NCBI GenBank assembly: GCA_030539495.1
Contig: JAUNRX010000009.1
Location: 1 to 51,071 of the forward strand
Reading direction: 5' to 3'
Length of the DNA: 51,071 nucleotides
Origin: a bacterium
GTDB taxonomy: Bacteria; Bacillota; Clostridia; Lachnospirales; Lachnospiraceae
Position numbers and translations under genes: made by a program. A model generated the notes under the pieces. It was not told the origin of the DNA, searched no databases, and saw nothing but the letters and a program-made list of their open reading frames with translations. Within the stretch, counting starts at the first letter, position 1. Each line of letters begins with the position of its first letter. This document shows, one piece after another, positions 9,731 to 17,956 of the stretch.

Positions 9731-10096
9731 TTACTCTTCCTTCTTGTCCTTATACATTTTAAGTAACTCCTTGAAATTCATTTGAGGCGCTTCTGTCTGA
9801 GTAAAATCAAGACTATCTTCATTTAACTCAGACAAGAACTCAATGTGGTCCTTAGTAACTCCAAGAGACATGGTTTTATCCCCTATCTTTACAATGTACA
9901 GATACTTTGTCTGATTGAGGCGATATACCTCTAATACTTTAATGTTCTTTTGCTTTTGTAAATTAAGTCCCGTTCTTGCTGCCCATCTCGTACTGTAATA
10001 GCAAGCCGCTAGTATTAATACAAATACTAGGATCAGTACAAGCAGATCTCGAAAGCCACTGAAACGTGATGTCGATAAAATTACTAAGTTCCCCAC
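9731..10096 (-). CDS. fliO: FliO/FliZ-like flagellar export accessory protein
   Basis: This 121-residue protein has one N-terminal membrane helix (about residues 15-35), followed by a small cytoplasmic domain with the pattern KVLEVYRLNQTKYLYIVKIGDK that marks FliO (called FliZ in Bacillus). FliO helps FliP assemble into the export gate. The start is a GTG ten bases after AGGAGG. Its position directly before fliP supports the call; sequence conservation in this family is low. Confidence 0.85.
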   Translation of the reverse strand: MGNLVILSTSRFSGFRDLLVLILVFVLILAACYYSTRWAARTGLNLQKQKNIKVLEVYRLNQTKYLYIVKIGDKTMSLGVTKDHIEFLSELNEDSLDFTQTEAPQMNFKELLKMYKDKKEE

Positions 10097-10115
10097 TTTT
10101 TAGTTGCCTCCTGAT

Positions 10116-10478
10116 TTAGCCGACTGCTTTTTTAACTGCTTCTAATACGCGATCTGCTTGGAAAGGTTTTACGATAAAATCCTTTGCTCCAGATTGAATG
10201 GATTCGATAACCATTGCTTGTTGTCCCATTGCAGAACACATAATTACTACTGCGTTTGGATCAGCTGCTTTAATTTTCTTAAGTGCTTGAATACCATCTA
10301 GTTCAGGCATTGTGATATCCATCAATACTAAATCTGGTTTTGTTTCGTTATATTTATCGATTGCTTTAAGACCGTTTTCAGCCTCTCCTACTACGTTGTA
10401 TCCATTTTTTGTTAAGATGTCCTTAATCATCATTCTCATAAATGCTGCATCATCAACAACAAGAATATTTTTTGACAT
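10116..10478 (-). CDS. cheY: CheY chemotaxis response regulator
   Basis: CheY is a single-domain response regulator that, when phosphorylated by CheA, binds the motor switch. The 120 residues form one receiver domain: acidic pair DD at 9-10, phospho-acceptor aspartate in LVLMDITMP near 54, the switch serine in MCSAMG near 82, and the lysine in FIVKPF near 104. AGGAG precedes the ATG. It lies directly after fliY, which encodes its likely phosphatase and target. Confidence 0.95.
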   Translation of the reverse strand: MSKNILVVDDAAFMRMMIKDILTKNGYNVVGEAENGLKAIDKYNETKPDLVLMDITMPELDGIQALKKIKAADPNAVVIMCSAMGQQAMVIESIQSGAKDFIVKPFQADRVLEAVKKAVG

Positions 10479-10493
10479 ATTATAATCTCCTAT

Positions 10494-11804
10494 CTACTTT
10501 AATATTTCTGTAACTCTAATACCAAAACTTTCTTCTATTACCACAACCTCGCCCTTAGCAACGCGTTTCCCATTTACTAAAACGTCGATCGGTTCCCCTG
10601 CAAGTTTGTTGAGTTCAATAATAGTTCCTGGTGCAAAATCCAAAATTTCTTTAATGGATTTGTTTGTACGTCCAAGTTCAACCGTTACTTCAAGTGGAAC
10701 ATCCATAATTAAATCGATGTTTTCTTGTTGTCCCATTGGGTTGAGGCCGGCATTAAATGGCTGGAATTGTGCTGGTGCAACATTAACTTCCTGGCCTGTG
10801 AACTGCGGCTGCTGTGGCTGCATATTCATCATAGGATTGCCCATCATTGGGTTACCCATCATTTGTTGATTCATCATCGGCTGTTGGTACATTGCCTGCT
10901 GGTTCATCATCTGTTGATTCATCATTGGCTGATTCATCATAGATTGATCCATCATTGGCTGTCGCCCCATCATTTGTTGATTCATCATTGGCTGTTGGTT
11001 CATCATGGACTGATCCACTGCATTCATTTCTGGTGCTTGTGGTGCAGGCTGTTCCTGTACTGGTTCAGCTGCTGTATGAGAATCCATCGCATTGTGAGTG
11101 AATTTACGATATAAATCTTGAGCAAAATCTGTCGAATAGATTTGCATAATTTCACTATCCACAAGGTTTTCTATTTCCATTTTGAATGCAACCTTTACAA
11201 AAGGTTCTTCAAACATTGGGAACATTGTATCTAAATCGTCATCAATTGTGACTTTCTGTGCTGTTGGTGGACTGATGTCTACCGTTCTTTCAATCATGCT
11301 GGAAAGAGATGTGGATGCACTGCCCATCATCTGGTTCATTGCTTCAGAAATTGCACTTAAGTGAAGTTCTGTAAGCTCACCTTCAACGTTTGTACCATCT
11401 CCGCCCATCATAAGGTCGGCAATGATCATTACATCTCTTTCTCTTAGAATTAAGATGTTATTACCATCAAGTCCCTCAATATAAGAGATTTGAATGTATA
11501 CACATGGCTTATCAAATTGATCTTTGATTCCCCTCCATGTCGCTTGCTCCACTGTTGGAGTCGTAATAAGTACTTTACGGTTTACTAACTGTGACAACGT
11601 AGTAGCCGAAGTCCCTAAACTTATATTCGATATTTCGCCGATTGCATCTTTTTCTTCTGTTGTTAACGAATCAAGAAACTCTTGATCATCTGATGCAGTG
11701 TTTTCCCCTGCTTCTGCAGCATCCACCGCTTCTGCATCTACATCATCAGAAGATATGCTATTTAACAGCGCATTAATCTCTTCTTGAGATAACATACCAT
11801 CCAT
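10494..11804 (-). CDS. fliY: FliY, CheC/FliN fusion switch protein and CheY-P phosphatase
   Basis: FliY is a C-ring subunit that also dephosphorylates CheY-P. The 436-residue protein starts with a FliM-like LSQEEINALLN motif that in this family binds CheY-P. A CheC-like domain follows, with both phosphatase motifs of the form D/S-xxx-E-xx-N-x22-P (DAIGEISN and SAISEAMN, each with the proline at the right distance), so both sites look active. The C-terminal FliN domain (about 360-436) contains LDVPLEV-type residues and ends VTEILK. Between the two domains lies an unusual linker of Met, Gln and Asn repeats (about residues 260-335). AGGAGG precedes the ATG. Confidence 0.95.
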   Translation of the reverse strand: MDGMLSQEEINALLNSISSDDVDAEAVDAAEAGENTASDDQEFLDSLTTEEKDAIGEISNISLGTSATTLSQLVNRKVLITTPTVEQATWRGIKDQFDKPCVYIQISYIEGLDGNNILILRERDVMIIADLMMGGDGTNVEGELTELHLSAISEAMNQMMGSASTSLSSMIERTVDISPPTAQKVTIDDDLDTMFPMFEEPFVKVAFKMEIENLVDSEIMQIYSTDFAQDLYRKFTHNAMDSHTAAEPVQEQPAPQAPEMNAVDQSMMNQQPMMNQQMMGRQPMMDQSMMNQPMMNQQMMNQQAMYQQPMMNQQMMGNPMMGNPMMNMQPQQPQFTGQEVNVAPAQFQPFNAGLNPMGQQENIDLIMDVPLEVTVELGRTNKSIKEILDFAPGTIIELNKLAGEPIDVLVNGKRVAKGEVVVIEESFGIRVTEILK

Positions 11805-11808
11805 TTTG

Positions 11809-12786
11809 CTATTCCTCCTCGATAATTGATGTTACCCTAACGGCGTAGCTGTCATTAGACGAGCCTGGCAACGCAGTAAATTTTTTCATATTGCCAACAT
11901 ACACATCTAGTTCATCATCAATCTTTGAATTCAATCGAATGATATCTCCCTTTTGTATGTTTACAAAGTCTGTTACTGAAATTGTACTCTTCCCTAAAAT
12001 AGCCCGTATAGGTATTCTTGCTTTTGAAATGGCCGTTTCAATCACATCATGATATGCTGTCTTATCTTGAACACGAACATTAGAATACCAGAATTTTGTA
12101 TTCAGCTTATCAATAATATCTTCCACACAAGAGTATGGAATACAAACATTCATAAGGCCTTCTACATTTCCGATTTTAATATTCATCGTAATAATCGAAG
12201 TCATTTCATTTGGAGATATGATCTGCGCGAATTGAGAATTCGTCTCGATTCGTTCTAGTCTTGGTTCTAGTGGTAAAACACTTTGCCATGGCTCTTTCAA
12301 TAGATTTGTACAAACATTCATTATTCGTTCGAGAATACTAAGTTCGATTTCAGAGAAATCTCTAGTCTTCTCAAGCGGTTGCCCATTTCCGCCTAACATT
12401 CTGTCGACAATTGTATACCCGATATTTTCAGCCAATTCTATAATGATATTACCTTCTAAAGGCGCAAAGTTAACAATCCCCAAGATTACAGGATTGGAAA
12501 GCGCATTCGAGAATTCAGAATACGTAACCGCTTCCGAGTTCATAACCTCGATGGAAACGTTCTTTCTCAAATAAGCCGGTAAATTCGTAGACAATAGTCT
12601 GGCATAATGATCGAAAATAATAACTAAGGTACGCAAATGCTCTTTCGAGAATTTGGAAGGTCTTCTAAAATCATAATTCTTAACTTGCTTGTCTTCCGTG
12701 GTTTTCATTTCATCTGCGTCAATCTCACCACTACTGAGTGCCGCAAGCAGATTATCAATCTCGCTTTGGGATAAGACATCTCCCAT
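11809..12786 (-). CDS. fliM: FliM flagellar motor switch protein
   Basis: FliM links FliG to FliN/FliY in the C ring and binds CheY-P. The 325-residue protein has the N-terminal CheY-binding motif LSQSEIDNLLAAL, a CheC-like middle domain with the GGxG-type segment MLGGNGQP, and a C-terminal FliN-like SPOA domain. The ATG is preceded by AGGGGGTGA. It sits four bases upstream of fliY. Confidence 0.95.
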   Translation of the reverse strand: MGDVLSQSEIDNLLAALSSGEIDADEMKTTEDKQVKNYDFRRPSKFSKEHLRTLVIIFDHYARLLSTNLPAYLRKNVSIEVMNSEAVTYSEFSNALSNPVILGIVNFAPLEGNIIIELAENIGYTIVDRMLGGNGQPLEKTRDFSEIELSILERIMNVCTNLLKEPWQSVLPLEPRLERIETNSQFAQIISPNEMTSIITMNIKIGNVEGLMNVCIPYSCVEDIIDKLNTKFWYSNVRVQDKTAYHDVIETAISKARIPIRAILGKSTISVTDFVNIQKGDIIRLNSKIDDELDVYVGNMKKFTALPGSSNDSYAVRVTSIIEEE

Positions 12787-12845
12787 TCATGTCACCCCCT
12801 AGGTGCCTTAATTTGCTTTTTCCCTAAATTTCGCGTTATATCCCT

Positions 12846-12874
12846 ATAATACCACAAGATTCCTATAAAATAAA
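12846..12874 (-). promoter_or_regulatory. Possible internal promoter before fliM
   Basis: The 96-bp gap between fliL and fliM is wide for this tightly packed operon and has a TATTAT -10-like box (12846-12851) 17 bases from a poor TTTATT -35-like box (12869-12874). It could give extra transcription of fliM, fliY and cheY. AT-rich DNA yields such matches by chance, so this is weak. Confidence 0.25.
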
Positions 12875-12882
12875 GTGATAAT

Positions 12883-13401
12883 CTATTGATAACGTAAATT
12901 TGAGAATGTTACATCTACAAAACAATCCGCTTTGGAGAATAAGTGACTTACACCCTCCATAACCTTCTGTTTGATCTCATCTTGTTTGGCTGCAACTTGG
13001 TCAATTGAGTACTCGCCAAATACTCCTGTAATTACATCATTGATGTTTGTTTCATAGGATGCAATGTTTGTATTTACATCTCCAAAAGACTGTGCTTTGT
13101 TATTTAATGTAAAGGCAATGGAATCGATTGCTACATAATGCATCTTTCCATCAGTTCCTGACTTAAGCATACCATTTAAGCTTCCTGTCATTGTGTAAAC
13201 AGTCTTGTCTGCAATGGTTAACTCACCAGTTCCTGCTTCTTGTAAGTTACCAAGATCTAAATCAACTGCATTGGATACTTTTGTTACCAATGTGTTTACT
13301 TTATTTAAGGAAGGTACCATTGCAAATAAGATAATTGATGTTAACACTACGTTCAATCCTAATAAAGCCATAATAATAATCGAAGTAATATTCTTTTTCA
13401 T
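12883..13401 (-). CDS. fliL: FliL-like basal body-associated protein
   Basis: FliL is a single-pass membrane protein that associates with the stator and supports torque or swarming. The 172-residue protein has an N-terminal membrane helix (about 7-30), then an extracytoplasmic domain ending in the conserved pattern in which a VDVTFSNLRYQ-like strand closes the domain. The start follows TAGGAGA. Identity rests on the fold pattern and its place between motB and fliM; FliL sequences diverge strongly. Confidence 0.85.
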   Translation of the reverse strand: MKKNITSIIIMALLGLNVVLTSIILFAMVPSLNKVNTLVTKVSNAVDLDLGNLQEAGTGELTIADKTVYTMTGSLNGMLKSGTDGKMHYVAIDSIAFTLNNKAQSFGDVNTNIASYETNINDVITGVFGEYSIDQVAAKQDEIKQKVMEGVSHLFSKADCFVDVTFSNLRYQ

Positions 13402-13411
13402 GTACTTTCTC

Positions 13412-14236
13412 CTATCCTTCGTTGCTCAACTCATTATAAATTTTGAATTCAACACGTCTGTTTTTCGCTCTTCCCTCTGGGGTAGAGTTATCAGTTGCAG
13501 GTTCGTATTCGCCACGTCCAGAAGGTTCAATATTCTTGCCCTTAAGGTTGCACTCATCCATTACATACTCTGCTACTGCATTTGCACGTGCTGTTGACAA
13601 CTGGAAGTTGTTCTCATATGTTGAGGTATCAGACATAGGCACATTATCCGTATGTCCTTGAATCTTAATTAATTGTTTATCGTATAATTTAAGAATCTGT
13701 CCTACTTTATTTAACACACTGTAAGAGTCTTTCTTAATCTCTGCCTTACCTGAATCAAATAATACAGCTCCATACATAGAGATCTTTACATATTGATAGT
13801 TATCATCAATCCCTACGGATACATATTGATCAATCTTATTCTTATCGATTAAACCACTAATCTTTTCATACATTTCTTCTGTTTCTTTTTTCTGCTCTTC
13901 CATCAATATGTCTTTCGCACTGTCAACAGAGGAAGCTTCTGACTTATCATTGGATTCATCTGAATTACCCTCATCATTTAATTCATCACCAATGTTTTCA
14001 AGCTGGCTTACGCCGTTGGATATAAGCTCTCCATCATTAATGCCAACAGATCCGCTATCGAAAATGCTGAAATTACTGGTCATAGAGTTTACTACCTGTT
14101 CCCATTTTTCAGCATCGACAGTTGACATGGAGAATAGCAAAACGAAGAAACAGAGCAATAAGTTCATTAAGTCACTAAACGTGGCCATCCACGCCGGCGT
14201 GCCCTTTGGAATGTCTGGTTCCTTTTTTCTTGCCAT
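13412..14236 (-). CDS. motB: MotB stator protein
   Basis: MotB anchors the stator to peptidoglycan and forms the ion channel with MotA. The protein has one membrane helix (about 15-40) in which the key aspartate occurs in TFSDLMNLL. A Ser/Asn/Asp-rich linker follows, and then an OmpA-like peptidoglycan-binding domain with the signature GHTDNVPM. The ATG at 14236 (MARKKEP) is chosen; an upstream in-frame ATG at 14248 directly abuts GGAGG and is too close. The start lies just after the motA stop. Proton or sodium use cannot be decided from the sequence alone. Confidence 0.95.
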   Translation of the reverse strand: MARKKEPDIPKGTPAWMATFSDLMNLLLCFFVLLFSMSTVDAEKWEQVVNSMTSNFSIFDSGSVGINDGELISNGVSQLENIGDELNDEGNSDESNDKSEASSVDSAKDILMEEQKKETEEMYEKISGLIDKNKIDQYVSVGIDDNYQYVKISMYGAVLFDSGKAEIKKDSYSVLNKVGQILKLYDKQLIKIQGHTDNVPMSDTSTYENNFQLSTARANAVAEYVMDECNLKGKNIEPSGRGEYEPATDNSTPEGRAKNRRVEFKIYNELSNEG

Positions 14237-14237
14237 T

Positions 14238-15029
14238 CTACTCACCATCCTCCGTTGTTAGTAAATCGCGTTGACTAGGAATTAAGAAGGATTTTAATTT
14301 TTCTTCAATAACACGTGGATTTTCCCCTGCTTGAATAGATAATAAACCTTCCACCATAACTTCCTTAAGCATGATTTCTAATTCAGAGTTTACTTTTAAT
14401 TTTGTTGCAACAGGAGTTGCAATCCAGTTGGCCATAAGAGAACCATAGAACGTTGTAATTAAGGCTGTTGCCATGGCTGGCCCAATAGCGTTTGGATCAT
14501 CTAGTTTCTTTAACATGTTTACAAGACCGATTAAGGTACCGATCATCCCCCATGCAGGTCCCATCGCTGCGAAGTTATCCCAGAAGGCAATCTTCTTTTT
14601 ATGTCTCGCTTCGATACAGGATAATTCTGTCTCTAAAATGTTACGTACTAATTCCGGATCCGTACCATCTACAATTAATAAAAGACCTTTCTTTAAAAAT
14701 GGATCTTCTAAAGAGCCTGATGCTTCTTCAAGTGCAAGAAGGCCTTCCTTTCTTGCCGTATTTGCTAATCCGATAATCTCTTTGATTGTCTCAGGAGTAT
14801 CAATTGCCGGTGTTTTCATAATAAGCTTGATGCTCATTAAACTTTGAAGAAAGTCAGGAATTGACTCACTCATAGTTAATAACGCCGTAAATGTACCACC
14901 AAACGTAATAACGATGGACATTGGATCAATAAAGTTTCCCAATGCAGCAACCCCTTGGTCACCAGAAGCGATACCAAGAATAACTAATGCAAAACCTACA
15001 ACAATCCCTAATATAGAAGCTAAATCCAC
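14238..15029 (-). CDS. motA: MotA stator protein
   Basis: MotA forms the stator ring around MotB and contacts FliG. It has four hydrophobic segments, with the large cytoplasmic loop between the second and third, and the conserved GPAWGMIGTLIGLV and ATALITTFYG segments. The GTG at 15029 (reading MDLASILG) has AGGTGA five or six bases upstream and matches the usual MotA N-terminus; an in-frame GTG nine bases earlier is an alternative. Confidence 0.94.
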   Translation of the reverse strand: MDLASILGIVVGFALVILGIASGDQGVAALGNFIDPMSIVITFGGTFTALLTMSESIPDFLQSLMSIKLIMKTPAIDTPETIKEIIGLANTARKEGLLALEEASGSLEDPFLKKGLLLIVDGTDPELVRNILETELSCIEARHKKKIAFWDNFAAMGPAWGMIGTLIGLVNMLKKLDDPNAIGPAMATALITTFYGSLMANWIATPVATKLKVNSELEIMLKEVMVEGLLSIQAGENPRVIEEKLKSFLIPSQRDLLTTEDGE

Positions 15030-15107
15030 ATTTTTCACCTACCCTGTGTTTTATCGTTCCTGTGCATTACACAGTTTTTATGTTAACTACTAATCTGCTT
15101 TGTCTAT

Positions 15108-15150
15108 GCTGCCCCCCTCAAGCCCTTAACTCAAGGGGAATTTAAGCAGC
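15108..15150 (-). repeat. Hairpin in the flgE-motA gap
   Basis: In the minus-strand RNA, arms CCCCTTGAG and CTTGAGGGG pair (nine pairs, two of them G-U) around a seven-base loop, and GCTGC/GCAGC can pair outside them. No U-run follows, so it does not look like a terminator. It may stabilise or help process the long operon transcript. The rest of the 139-bp gap shows no gene. Confidence 0.4.
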
Positions 15151-15168
15151 GATAAAATTAGTTAGTTA

Positions 15169-16584
15169 CTAACGTTTTAAGTTAATTAATTCTTCCAGCA
15201 ATGAATCTGAAGTCGTAATGATTCTTGAGTTTGCCTGGAACCCTCTTTGTGTTGTAATCATATCTGTAAATTCTGCAGAAAGATCAACGTTAGACATTTC
15301 AAGAGCACCACTTGTCAAGCTTCCGCCTCCAGTTGTTGCATCTTTACCAATCCCATCAAATGTACCGGAATTTAATGTTTCAGCAAATAAGTTATCCCCT
15401 ACTGCTTCAAGACCTGCCGCATTAGAGAATGAAGTTACTGCAACTTGTCCAAGTAACACAGTACTTCCGTTATCGTAAGAACCGTAGATCTTACCAGAAC
15501 CATCGATGGAAAGTCCAGTCATTTCACCGCTTGTCTTACCGGCATTTCTACCAGCAGAATCTCCGGCAGATGCAGAAATTGCTGAAGTACCACCATTTGC
15601 GAACATTGTCATCTTAGTGAAATCAATTCCCATCGTATCAAAGTTATTTGCTGTAGAAGTAATGCTTAAGTTAACTTCACTGGTTGCACCATCAGCACTC
15701 TCAAACTTACCTGTAGAAGAATTAAATACTAAGCTGATTGGCTTTGATTCAACTACGATCTTGCCAGTGGTATCATCCATTGTTCCTTTAATATCTGTTT
15801 GAGAACCAAAGTTCATGCTTACTGTAGATGGTCCTGTTTGTTCTCCCGCATCATTGTAAACAGCAAAGATGGATCTTCCGTTTACATCAAGGATATCCGT
15901 TACGGATACACTGTATTGGTTTGTGTTTTCTGCATTTTGAACGAAGTTTAATTTTGCTGTGTATTTATTACCCATTTTGTCATAGAAAGAATATTGTGTC
16001 ACTCTTCCTGTACTTGCAATTGTCTTATCGTTCATATCAATGTTTCCAGTAAGCGTAGCTGCTGTTGTAGATTCTGGTGGAGCCGTTACCTTGTCAGGAG
16101 ACATGATTTGAAGTTTAGAAACAGAATCTACTGCAATTTGAGTAGGATCTGTTTGGTCTGGCTGCCATCCCATTACATAATTACCAGAATAGTTTACTAA
16201 GTAACCGGAGGAATCTACTGTAAATGCACCTGCTTTTGTAAAGTAGTTTGTACCACCGTTATTTACGATAAAAAAGTTATCGCCGTTGATTACTAAGTCT
16301 AGAGCATCATCTGTAGTCTGAGTACCACCTGCTGTGGACATGGATTTTGTAATATTACTAATCGAAACACCAAGACCAATCTGCTTTGCATTTGTACCAG
16401 CTTTTCCTGTAATTGCATTTGCACCAGATGCTGCTTGTGTTGTTTGATATAATGTATCAGCAAATCTTACTGAACTAGCTTTATAACCTACTGTATTTAC
16501 GTTTGCGATGTTGTTACCGATAACATCCATCTTTGTCTGGTGTGCTTTTAACCCTGAAACACCAGAGTATAATGATCTCATCAT
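15169..16584 (-). CDS. flgE: Flagellar hook protein FlgE
   Basis: FlgE polymerises into the hook. The 471-residue protein starts with the rod/hook signature MRSLYSGVSGLKAHQTKMDVIGNN in its first 25 residues and ends with the FlgE/FlgF/FlgG C-terminal helix (SAEFTDMITTQRGFQANSR). The middle D1/D2 region is rich in Thr, Ser, Gly and Asn. The start at 16584 (MM) follows AGGG; a longer in-frame extension upstream lacks the family pattern. The flbD gene that often follows flgE in this group is absent. Confidence 0.93.
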   Translation of the reverse strand: MMRSLYSGVSGLKAHQTKMDVIGNNIANVNTVGYKASSVRFADTLYQTTQAASGANAITGKAGTNAKQIGLGVSISNITKSMSTAGGTQTTDDALDLVINGDNFFIVNNGGTNYFTKAGAFTVDSSGYLVNYSGNYVMGWQPDQTDPTQIAVDSVSKLQIMSPDKVTAPPESTTAATLTGNIDMNDKTIASTGRVTQYSFYDKMGNKYTAKLNFVQNAENTNQYSVSVTDILDVNGRSIFAVYNDAGEQTGPSTVSMNFGSQTDIKGTMDDTTGKIVVESKPISLVFNSSTGKFESADGATSEVNLSITSTANNFDTMGIDFTKMTMFANGGTSAISASAGDSAGRNAGKTSGEMTGLSIDGSGKIYGSYDNGSTVLLGQVAVTSFSNAAGLEAVGDNLFAETLNSGTFDGIGKDATTGGGSLTSGALEMSNVDLSAEFTDMITTQRGFQANSRIITTSDSLLEELINLKR

Positions 16585-16673
16585 AATTTTTGTCCCTAAC
16601 CTTTCCAATTTACATGTTAACCTTCTCAATCAATCGAAGGTCTGCGGCTTCCTTTGTAAGGTCCAGCCGATTA

Positions 16674-17072
16674 TTACATTATGACCGCGCCATCTATGTT
16701 GGTAAATACCTGATCAGACTCATCGTTTACCGCCGTAATCACTGTATTATTCTTACAGCTTACGATAAATGCCAGGCCATCTACTATAACCAAGGACTCA
16801 TTGATCCCTTTCGATTTTGCCTTGTTAGTTCCCTCTTCTAACTTAAGTAGCTGTTCCTTGGTCAGATCAATATTTCTACTTGCAAGCCTTTCATTTGCAT
16901 GCTTTGAGAATTTAAGACCGGAACTCTCTGTCAAACTCTTTGTATTTTCCAGAATACTTTTAAATGAGGCCCTGTCTAACTGGTCGTTTTGCTTCTCTAG
17001 TTGATTACTGTTCTTCCTTAATTGCTCTCTCATCAATTCAATGGAGTTAAAATTATTCGAAGAAATATTCAT
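16674..17072 (-). CDS. TIGR02530-type flagellar operon protein
   Basis: This 132-residue protein carries the signature FSKHANERLASRNI near its middle, which I recognise from the TIGR02530 family found between flgD and flgE in flagellar operons of Clostridia and Bacilli. Its biochemical role is not established; its position suggests hook assembly. The N-terminal 40 residues are polar and probably coiled. The ATG at 17072 has AGGAAGG eight bases upstream; a start further upstream has no ribosome site. Confidence 0.85.
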   Translation of the reverse strand: MNISSNNFNSIELMREQLRKNSNQLEKQNDQLDRASFKSILENTKSLTESSGLKFSKHANERLASRNIDLTKEQLLKLEEGTNKAKSKGINESLVIVDGLAFIVSCKNNTVITAVNDESDQVFTNIDGAVIM

Positions 17073-17148
17073 ACTATCTGCCTTCCTTTGCTTAAGCAAT
17101 CTGCACATCCATGTAATGAAAACTTTTACTCCCTAAAGGGATACTTTT

Positions 17149-17934
17149 TTAAGCTTCGTCATTCGAAGTTTCCTCTTTTGAAGTTTCTTCTCCTGGTTTT
17201 GCCTCGCCCTTGATTGTTAATGAAACCTTATTGTTTACCACGGTATTTAACGCATCATTAAAGCTGAAGATGACATCGTATTCGCCCTCTTTTAAGTCAT
17301 TAAATGCCTCTGCCTTAATTGTTAATTTATCACCATTTAATGATAAGTACTTGGTGTCAATCGCTTGATTATTTACAATAACCGCCAGTGCAGTCGCCAC
17401 ACTTGTCTTACCTAAGTCGATGCTGACTGTGATATCGGAAGGTTCCTCATGATTATAAGTTACTTCTGATTTTTCAACATCTGGAGTGCCAAGTGATAAA
17501 ATAAAATTATCATCATAAACTTCTAAAATGTTGTCTAAGGAATATTTATTTCCATTTACAACTACATAGGCATTTCCACCCGTCATCGTTACATAATCAA
17601 CCGTACCAGTCACATAAGATGTTGCTCCTGTTGAATCTGTAGTAGATAAGGCCACTGTCTTACCGACTAATGCATACGCCTGTGTTTGTGAATACGTACT
17701 ATTTAAGTTTTGTAACTCCTCTAATTGTGAGAAGGTTGCAAGCTGTGAAATATACTCTGTATCACTGGATGGATTTAGTGGATCCTGGTATTTCATCTGC
17801 GTTACAAGCAATTGTAAAAACGCATCTTTACCAAGGCTATTGCCTCCTGCAGCTATAGTTGTGCCGTTTGCTGTATTCGATGCTTCTGTCTTATTTATAG
17901 AACCATTTACAACATTATCAATAACACTACCCAT
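17149..17934 (-). CDS. flgD: FlgD hook-capping protein
   Basis: FlgD caps the growing hook and allows FlgE to polymerise. The 261-residue protein has the conserved N-terminal block KDAFLQLLVTQMKYQDPLNP near residue 35, followed by EYISQLATFSQLEEL. The C-terminal half is Ig/tudor-like, with a short acidic Glu/Ser/Thr tail. TAAAAAGGAG precedes the ATG. FliK lies directly upstream, so hook capping and hook length control are adjacent. Confidence 0.93.
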   Translation of the reverse strand: MGSVIDNVVNGSINKTEASNTANGTTIAAGGNSLGKDAFLQLLVTQMKYQDPLNPSSDTEYISQLATFSQLEELQNLNSTYSQTQAYALVGKTVALSTTDSTGATSYVTGTVDYVTMTGGNAYVVVNGNKYSLDNILEVYDDNFILSLGTPDVEKSEVTYNHEEPSDITVSIDLGKTSVATALAVIVNNQAIDTKYLSLNGDKLTIKAEAFNDLKEGEYDVIFSFNDALNTVVNNKVSLTIKGEAKPGEETSKEETSNDEA

Positions 17935-17956
17935 TTTGTTTCTCCTTTTTATAACG

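Noticed and set aside
10800-11030. Tandem short repeats resembling a CRISPR or minisatellite
   Set aside because: The repeats are in frame within FliY and encode a linker; no spacers or Cas genes are present.
10725-11114. A His/Leu-rich open frame on the plus strand opposite fliY
   Set aside because: It is the antisense reading of the Met/Gln/Asn repeats and has no ribosome site or protein character.
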